From JAKAXG01 sp035702985 (lineage in GTDB: Bacteria; Actinomycetota; Acidimicrobiia; Acidimicrobiales; Palsa-688), in the NCBI GenBank assembly GCA_035702985.1, contig DASSZD010000164.1, positions 1 to 16,615 of the forward strand: a stretch of DNA of 16,615 nt. Direction: 5' to 3'. This document shows, one piece after another, positions 11,878 to 16,615 of this stretch (positions are counted from its first letter, which is position 1; every line of letters begins with the position of its first letter). Made by a program: the position numbers and the translations under genes. The notes beneath the pieces were generated by a model. It searched no databases. It was not told where the DNA came from and saw nothing but the letters and a program-made list of their open reading frames with translations.

Positions 11878-14433
11878 GTGGCGCCGGAGCCGGCCGTCCC
11901 GGCCGGGACCGTCACCCTGCTGTTCAGCGACATCGAGGGCTCCACCCGGCTGCTGGAGGCGGCCGGGGCCGGCTACGGCGACCTGCTCCTGGCCCACCGG
12001 GCCCTGCTGCGCCAGGTGTGGGCCGACCACGGCGGGCAGGTGGTGGACATGGAGGGGGACGGCTTCTTCGTGGTGTTCCGCTCCGCCGAGCAGGCCCTGG
12101 CCGCCGCCGACGACGCCCAGCGCCGGCTGCGCAGCCACCACTGGCCGGGCGGCCTGGACGTGCGGGTCCGCATGGGCGTCCACACCGGGACGCCCCAGCT
12201 GCGCGACGGACTGTACTGGGGCACCGACGTCCACTACGCGGCCCGGCTGGCCGCCGCCGGCCACGGGGGGCAGGTGCTGGTGTCGGCCGCCACCCAGGCC
12301 CTGGTGCCGGGCGCCGCGGTGGAGCGGCTGGGCGACCACGGCCTGAAGGACTTCCCGTCGCCCCGCCCCATCTTCCACCTGGTGGTCGACGGGGTGGGCG
12401 CCGGGGCCTTCCCGCCCCCGCGGACGGTGGACCGCCGGCGGTCCAACCTGCCGGTGCCGGCGACCGACCTGATCGGGCGGGAGCAGGAGCTCAACCTGCT
12501 GCTGACCCTCTGCCAGCGCGACAACCACCTGGTGACCATCGCCGGCCCGGGCGGGATGGGCAAGACCCGGCTGATGGTGGAGCTGGGCCACCGCCTGGTG
12601 GACCTGTTCGACCCGGTCAGCTTCGTGCCGCTCGAGACGGTCAACTCGCCCGGCGACGTGCTGCCGGCGGTGGCCATGGCCCTGGGCCTGCCCGGCGTGG
12701 AGGGGGTGGGCTGGCTGGACCGGATCCTCGACCACCTGGCGTCCCGGCGGGCGCTGATCCTGCTGGACAACGCCGAGCACGTGGTCGGCGCCGCTCCCGA
12801 GATGGCGGCCATGGCCATGGCCGGCCCCGGCGTGCGGGTGGTGGTCACCACCCAGGTCCCGCTGCACGTGGCCGGCGAGACCGTGGTGCGCCTGGGGTCG
12901 CTGCGGACCCCGGACCGGGTCCCGGCCGGCGCCGATCTGGCCGCCCTGGCCGAGGTGCCGGCCGTGGCCCTGCTGGTGGAACGGGCCCGGGCCGGGGGCA
13001 GCTCGTTCGAGCTCACCGAGCGCAACGCCGCCGACGTGGTCCGCCTGTGCGAGCAGCTGGAGGGCACGCCGCTGGCCCTGGAGCTGGCCGCCGCCCGCCT
13101 CGACGTCATGGACGTCGCCGCCCTGTGCCGCCGCCTCGAACGGGGCCTGGACGCCCTGGGCCGGGGCGGGCGGGACCTGCCCGAGCGCCAGCGGGGCCTG
13201 GCCGCGGTGCTGGAGTGGACCTGCGGGCTGCTCGACGCCGGGGAGCGGCTGCTGGTCGGCCGGCTGTCGGTGTTCAGCGGGGGGTTCACCGCCGACCTGG
13301 CGGAGGCCGCGTTCGGCGACGCGGTGGACGAACTGGCCGCCCTGGTCGACGTGGGCCTGGTGCGGCGGGTGGACGACGGGCGGCTGGGCCTGCGGCCCCC
13401 GGTGAGGACCTACGCCGCCGAGACGCTGATCACCGCCGGGCAGCTGACCGACGCCCACCGGGCGGTGGCCCGGGCCCTGACCCGGATGGCCGAGCCGTTC
13501 GAACGGCAGTGGATGGCGGTGGCCGGGGAGGGGCGGGTGGCGCTCAACCCGGAACGGGCCAACATCGTCGCCGCCTTGAACTGGACCTCCGACCACGATC
13601 CGGTCCTGCACGCCGACCTGGCCGCCGCCACCGGCTGGTGGATGACCCACTCCGGGCTGGGGCTGTTCGGGCGCGAGCACGTGACCCGGGCCCTGGCCCG
13701 CACCGACGACGTGCGCACCCGGGCCCGGCTCCTGCAGGCCCTGGGGGCCCTGGGGCTGTTCGACGCCGACCCGGCGCCGTCTCTGCGGGCGGCCGAGGCG
13801 TGGTCGGAGCTGGGCGACATCGAAGGCGAGGTCATGAGCCTGGTGTACGCCTCCAACCTGTACATCCACCGGGGCGACCCCGAGGCCGCCCTGCCCCCGG
13901 CGGAGCGGGCCATGGCGCTGGTCGTCCCCGGCAGCCCGCTGGACCTGCAGTCGCGCATGGGCTACGCCCAGGTGCTGCGGGCCCTGGGCCGGGTGGCCGA
14001 GGCCCGCTCCATCTTCGACCACCTGGTGCCCGCCACCGCCGAGGGGAGCTGGCAGGACTTCCAGCTCAGCACCTTCCGGGCCGACGTGGCCCTCTCCGAC
14101 GGCCGCCCGGCCGACGCCCTGGCCCTCTACGGCCGGGCCATGGCCGCCCTGGCCGACTTCGACTCGGTCAACGCCGAGCTGATCCAGGCCGTCACCGTGG
14201 CCCGGGCCCTGGCCGATCTGGGGCGCACCGCGGACGCCGCCCTGGCGGTCGGGGTGTGCGACCTGGTCCACCGGGAGCTGTCCTGGCCGCCCCGGGGCGA
14301 GCTGGGCGAGGAGCTGGAACGGGCCCGGGCCGGCCTCGACCCAGGCGCCCTGGCCGAGGGGGCCCGCCGGGCCGCCGAGCTGGGCGTGGACGGCGGCCTG
14401 CAGCGGGTGATGGAGATGGCCCTGGGCCGGTAG
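11878..14433 (+). CDS. Class III cyclase-homology domain fused to STAND/NB-ARC ATPase and TPR-like repeats
   Basis: 851 residues. The cyclase-homology domain (about 8-170) begins VTLLFSDIEGSTRLL; metal-binding aspartates D18 and D61 (EGDGFF) and transition-state R123 are present. The usual Asn four residues before R123 is H119, and the usual purine-selecting Lys four positions before the second metal Asp is D57, so cyclase activity is uncertain. A STAND NTPase follows: Walker A AGPGGMGKTR (222-231), Walker B ALILLDNAEH (292-301), GTPLALELAAARL (from 396). The rest (about 500-851) is helical, Ala/Leu-rich and TPR/SARP-like. Mycobacterial relatives of this design often end in a LuxR HTH; none is visible here. 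GTG 11878 directly follows the recO stop and has GGGAGG 5 nt upstream. Likely a signal-transduction or regulatory protein; its ligand is unknown. Confidence 0.85.
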   Translation: MAPEPAVPAGTVTLLFSDIEGSTRLLEAAGAGYGDLLLAHRALLRQVWADHGGQVVDMEGDGFFVVFRSAEQALAAADDAQRRLRSHHWPGGLDVRVRMGVHTGTPQLRDGLYWGTDVHYAARLAAAGHGGQVLVSAATQALVPGAAVERLGDHGLKDFPSPRPIFHLVVDGVGAGAFPPPRTVDRRRSNLPVPATDLIGREQELNLLLTLCQRDNHLVTIAGPGGMGKTRLMVELGHRLVDLFDPVSFVPLETVNSPGDVLPAVAMALGLPGVEGVGWLDRILDHLASRRALILLDNAEHVVGAAPEMAAMAMAGPGVRVVVTTQVPLHVAGETVVRLGSLRTPDRVPAGADLAALAEVPAVALLVERARAGGSSFELTERNAADVVRLCEQLEGTPLALELAAARLDVMDVAALCRRLERGLDALGRGGRDLPERQRGLAAVLEWTCGLLDAGERLLVGRLSVFSGGFTADLAEAAFGDAVDELAALVDVGLVRRVDDGRLGLRPPVRTYAAETLITAGQLTDAHRAVARALTRMAEPFERQWMAVAGEGRVALNPERANIVAALNWTSDHDPVLHADLAAATGWWMTHSGLGLFGREHVTRALARTDDVRTRARLLQALGALGLFDADPAPSLRAAEAWSELGDIEGEVMSLVYASNLYIHRGDPEAALPPAERAMALVVPGSPLDLQSRMGYAQVLRALGRVAEARSIFDHLVPATAEGSWQDFQLSTFRADVALSDGRPADALALYGRAMAALADFDSVNAELIQAVTVARALADLGRTADAALAVGVCDLVHRELSWPPRGELGEELERARAGLDPGALAEGARRAAELGVDGGLQRVMEMALGR

Positions 14434-14466
14434 CAGCGGTCCTCCACCACCCGGGCGTGGCGGTCC

Positions 14467-14474
14467 TGTATACA
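14467..14474. promoter_or_regulatory. TGTATACA palindrome upstream of the PBP gene
   Basis: A perfect 8-bp A/T-rich palindrome in an otherwise GC-rich 109-bp spacer between the cyclase-ATPase stop and the PBP start. It could be an operator or contain a -10 (TATACA) with a leader of about 60 bases. There is no further support. Confidence 0.2.
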
Positions 14475-14526
14475 TGTCGGTGGCGGAGACCGAGTGATCG
14501 GAGCTATCGATTCGCGTCCCCGCCCA

Positions 14527-14532
14527 GATACT
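14527..14532 (+). promoter_or_regulatory. Possible -10 element of the PBP gene
   Basis: GATACT would place transcription start at about 14539, four bases before ATG 14543. There is no ribosome-binding site before that ATG, in line with a near-leaderless start. No clear -35. Confidence 0.3.
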
Positions 14533-14542
14533 GAGACACCGC

Positions 14543-16270
14543 ATGCGCCTCATGGTCGGCGTGTTCGTGGTGGCCTTCCTGCTCATCGCCGGCCGCCTCA
14601 CCCAGATCGAGACCTTCGGGGCGCCCACCATGGCCGCCTACTGGAGAGGCGAGGTGACCCGGACGGTGCCGCTGCAGGGCCTGCGCGGCGAGATCCTGTC
14701 GCGCAACGGCCACCTGCTGGCCATGTCGGTGTCCACCGACGAGATCGTGGCCGACGACCTGCAGATCGCCTCGCCTTCCACCGTGGCCGGGGAGCTGGCC
14801 CCGGTGCTGGGCGTCCCGGCGGCCCAGCTGGTGCCTCCGTTGTCCAGCGGGTCCGGCTACGTGGTGGTGGCCCCGCACGTCACCCCGGCGGTGGCGGCCA
14901 AGGTGGCGGCCCTGGCCGCCCCCGGGATCACCGTGCAGCCCAACTCGCAGCGCCACTACCCCGACGGCACGCTGGCATCGACGGTGGTGGGGACGGTCCA
15001 CGCCGACGGGTCGGGGGCGGCCGGCCTCGAGTACCAGTACAACTCGCTGCTGGCCGGCCACGCCGGTGAGCAGGTCCGCCTGGTCGGGGCGGCCGGCGAG
15101 CAGATCCCCGGCGGGGTGGTGAAGAACGTCCCGGCCCGGCCCGGCACCGGCATCCAGCTGACCGTCAGCCGCACCCTGCAGTACGAGACGGAGCAGGCCC
15201 TGGCCGGGGAAATCGCTGCCTCCCACGCCAAGTGGGGATCGGCGGTGATCCTCGACTCCAGGACCGGGGCCATCCTGGCCATGGCCAACCTGCAGGCCGG
15301 CCCGGCTTCCAAGCCGGCCCCGGTGCAGGCCTCGTCCAACCTGGCCGTGACCCAGGTGTTCGAGCCCGGCTCGGTGGCCAAGCTGGCCACCTTCTCCGGG
15401 GCGCTCAGCCAGGGGCTCATCACCCCCCAGACCGTGGTCAGCGTCCCCGACCATCTCAACATCGACGGCTCGGTGTTCCACGACGCCGAGGTCCACCCGA
15501 CCGAGAACCTGACCGCCACCCAGGTGCTGGCCCAGTCCTCCAACATCGGGACCATCAAGATCGCCTCCCGGCTCGGTCCCCAGTCCCTGTACCACTACCT
15601 GACGGCGTTCGGGTTCGGCTCCCCGACCGGGCTGGCGTTCCCGGGCGGCTCGGCCGGCATCGTCAGGCCGGTGTCCACCTGGTCGCCGACGGCCATGGGC
15701 TCCATGCCCATCGGCCAGGACGAGTCGGTCTCGGTCCTGCAGCTGGCCGACGCCTACAACGTGATCGCCAACGGCGGGGTGTTCGTCCCGCCCCGCCTGA
15801 TCCAGTCCTGGATCAAGCCGGACGGGGGGACGGCCCCGGTGCCGGCTGCGCCCGCCCACCGGGTCATCAGCACCACGGTGGCGTCGCAGGTCATGGCCAT
15901 GCTCGAGCAGGTCGTCTCCCCGGCCGGCACGGCCCCGGCGGCGGCCATCCCCGGCTACACGGTGGCCGGCAAGACCGGGACGGCCCAGATCCCCTACCCC
16001 AACAAGTCCGGGTACCAGCCGGGAGCGTTCATGGCCGTGTTCGCCGGTACGGTGCCGGCCCAGAACCCGGCCATCACCGCGGTGGTGGCCCTCAGCCATC
16101 CCACCCCCATCTACGGGGGCTCGGTCGCCGCCCCGGTCTTCGCCCAGATCGCCAACGACGCCCTCCGGTACCTCCAGGTACCCCCCACCCAGGCCCTCTC
16201 CACCCCGACCGCCTTCTCCACCGGTCCCTCCATCGGGGTCGGGCTGCCGTCGTCGACTCCCGGCAACTGA
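14543..16270 (+). CDS. Class B penicillin-binding protein (PBP2/FtsI-type transpeptidase)
   Basis: 575 residues. A single N-terminal membrane anchor (about 2-18, RLMVGVFVVAFLLIAGR) is followed by the class B dimerisation module (LRGEILSRNGHLLA at about 48-61) and the transpeptidase domain with all three active-site motifs: SVAK (277-280, nucleophile S277), SSN (332-334) and KTGT (477-480). The catalytic domain cross-links peptidoglycan peptides outside the membrane. No PASTA domain is seen; the tail is Ser/Thr/Pro-rich. Only one or two residues precede the anchor, so the cytoplasmic tail is unusually short. An in-frame stop at 14495-14497 and the absence of another ATG or GTG support ATG 14543. 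It is probably an extra or specialised PBP rather than the division FtsI, because no dcw-cluster gene is nearby (inference). Confidence 0.92.
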   Translation: MRLMVGVFVVAFLLIAGRLTQIETFGAPTMAAYWRGEVTRTVPLQGLRGEILSRNGHLLAMSVSTDEIVADDLQIASPSTVAGELAPVLGVPAAQLVPPLSSGSGYVVVAPHVTPAVAAKVAALAAPGITVQPNSQRHYPDGTLASTVVGTVHADGSGAAGLEYQYNSLLAGHAGEQVRLVGAAGEQIPGGVVKNVPARPGTGIQLTVSRTLQYETEQALAGEIAASHAKWGSAVILDSRTGAILAMANLQAGPASKPAPVQASSNLAVTQVFEPGSVAKLATFSGALSQGLITPQTVVSVPDHLNIDGSVFHDAEVHPTENLTATQVLAQSSNIGTIKIASRLGPQSLYHYLTAFGFGSPTGLAFPGGSAGIVRPVSTWSPTAMGSMPIGQDESVSVLQLADAYNVIANGGVFVPPRLIQSWIKPDGGTAPVPAAPAHRVISTTVASQVMAMLEQVVSPAGTAPAAAIPGYTVAGKTGTAQIPYPNKSGYQPGAFMAVFAGTVPAQNPAITAVVALSHPTPIYGGSVAAPVFAQIANDALRYLQVPPTQALSTPTAFSTGPSIGVGLPSSTPGN

Positions 16271-16273
16271 CCG

Positions 16274-16336
16274 GGGACTGAGTCCCAATGGCTCAGCCCC
16301 TCCCCTCCACCTGGCCGGTCGGGTGGAGAAGGGGGG
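16274..16336 (+). terminator. Hairpins just after the PBP gene, candidate terminator
   Basis: GGGAC-TGA-GTCCC (16274-16286) is followed by a larger hairpin, 16297-16336: a 7-bp stem CTCCACC/GGTGGAG, a 2x2 internal loop (CC/AA), a 6-bp C/G stem with one G-U, and a 10-nt loop. It starts 26 bases after the PBP stop. There is no U-tract, so it would be an I-shaped, factor-assisted or weak terminator. Confidence 0.4.
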
Positions 16337-16430
16337 TGAAATGCCAATTCCATCCCACCCCGTGGCGGCTGGGCCTGGCTATCTCCTCGGCCCGGTGGCG
16401 CCTGGCCGGAGTTGAAAGGTCGGGCGCAGT

Positions 16431-16473
16431 CGTCGAGGGCCCGCCCCGTTTTCCCCGGGGCGGGAACTCGACG
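16431..16473 (+). terminator. Strong long hairpin upstream of glyS
   Basis: Outer stem CGTCGAG/CTCGACG (7 bp), 2x2 internal loop (GG/AA), inner stem CCCGCCCCG/CGGGGCGGG (9 bp) and loop TTTTCCC. It ends 27 bases before the candidate glyS -10, so it is more likely an end signal for upstream transcripts, or a protein-binding inverted repeat, than part of a glyS leader. There is no U-tract after the stem. Confidence 0.45.
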
Positions 16474-16499
16474 CCTGCGACCGGCCCCGAGAAGCGCTG

Positions 16500-16505
16500 T
16501 AGCCT
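16500..16505 (+). promoter_or_regulatory. -10 element of glyS
   Basis: TAGCCT places transcription start at about 16512, three bases before ATG 16515; no ribosome-binding site is present. TGCGAC at 16476-16481, with an 18-bp spacer, is a weak -35 candidate. Confidence 0.4.
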
Positions 16506-16514
16506 GACACTTCT

Positions 16515-16615
16515 ATGCCGCCGGAAATGGAAGAGATAGTCAGGCTCAGCAAGCAACGGGGTTTCATTTTTCCTTCGGCGGAGATCTACGGCGGGTTCCG
16601 CTCGACCTACGACTA
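16515..16615 (+). CDS. glyS: Glycyl-tRNA synthetase, N-terminal fragment (runs off right edge)
   Basis: The first 33 codons only. The sequence MEEIVRLSKQRGFIFPSAEI continuing YGGFRSTYDY (residues 4 onward) is the conserved beginning of the single-chain alpha2-type glycyl-tRNA synthetase, in which the FxFPSxEIYGG segment opens the class II catalytic core. The enzyme charges tRNA-Gly with glycine. ATG 16515 is the first start; ATG 16527 is an in-frame alternative. Location near uppS and recO matches the arrangement in mycobacteria. No T-box leader is seen upstream. Confidence 0.9.
   Translation, partial: MPPEMEEIVRLSKQRGFIFPSAEIYGGFRSTYD

Noticed and set aside
11020..14631. A minus-strand open frame of about 1200 codons antisense to recO and the cyclase-ATPase gene
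   Set aside because: Its translation is Gly/His/Gln/Pro/Val-rich, low complexity and without domains, the usual antisense shadow of GC-rich codons; the plus-strand frame has clear family motifs.
14504..16288. A 594-codon minus-strand open frame antisense to the PBP gene
   Set aside because: Repetitive Gly/His/Asp/Arg composition with no recognisable motif, while the opposite strand carries SxxK, SxN and KTG in order.
16271..16514. T-box or other riboswitch controlling glyS
   Set aside because: No T-box consensus or specifier-type structure was seen, and the likely promoter lies only about 10 bases before the start codon, leaving no leader.

Overview
This window is chromosomal DNA from a very GC-rich bacterium, most likely an actinomycete (Actinomycetota). 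The class Acidimicrobiia is a plausible but unproven placement. The evidence is strong G/C bias at third codon positions, frequent GTG starts, an F420-type luciferase-like oxidoreductase, and the conserved actinobacterial order phoH - ybeY - CNNM/CBS (CorC-like) protein - era, with uppS, recO and glyS nearby. I see no rRNA, tRNA, CRISPR array, transposase or integrase.

Left part (1-2051, minus strand): two genes of a Flp/Tad-type pilus system. The first is a CpaB/RcpC-like SAF-domain protein. The second is a CpaE/TadZ-like protein that runs off the left edge and has a degenerate Walker A. The ~190 bp between them holds imperfect direct repeats that form a chain of tiny ORFs, each overlapping the next by 4 bp and the last overlapping the start of the cpaE-like gene. 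A small HTH_17 (excisionase-type) DNA-binding protein at 2245 is divergent from cpaB. Two related palindromes sit in the two facing promoters and suggest a local regulatory circuit.

Middle part (2511-7473): a minus-strand protein of unknown function with a tandem 11-residue repeat tail and two Sm-like half repeats is divergent from a HIT-family hydrolase. These are followed by the compact plus-strand run phoH-ybeY-CNNM/CBS-era, which covers RNA processing, ribosome maturation and membrane/ion functions. Convergent to era is a DinG/XPD-type Fe-S helicase (7470-9398, minus), itself divergent from the luciferase-like oxidoreductase (9440-10372).

Right part (10415-16615, plus): uppS, recO and a class III cyclase-domain/STAND ATPase are arranged with overlapping or abutting stop and start codons. 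Next come a class B penicillin-binding protein, a spacer with tandem hairpins, and the first 33 codons of glycyl-tRNA synthetase. uppS (the lipid carrier for peptidoglycan) and the PBP are both cell-wall functions; era, ybeY, recO and glyS are core housekeeping genes.

One feature recurs across the window. Most promoter-proximal genes lack a Shine-Dalgarno sequence and have a -10-like hexamer (usually TANNNT) 6 to 11 bases before the start codon, which implies leaderless or near-leaderless mRNAs. Operon-internal genes often carry a clear GGAGG-type site. There is no gene-free stretch longer than 300 bases.
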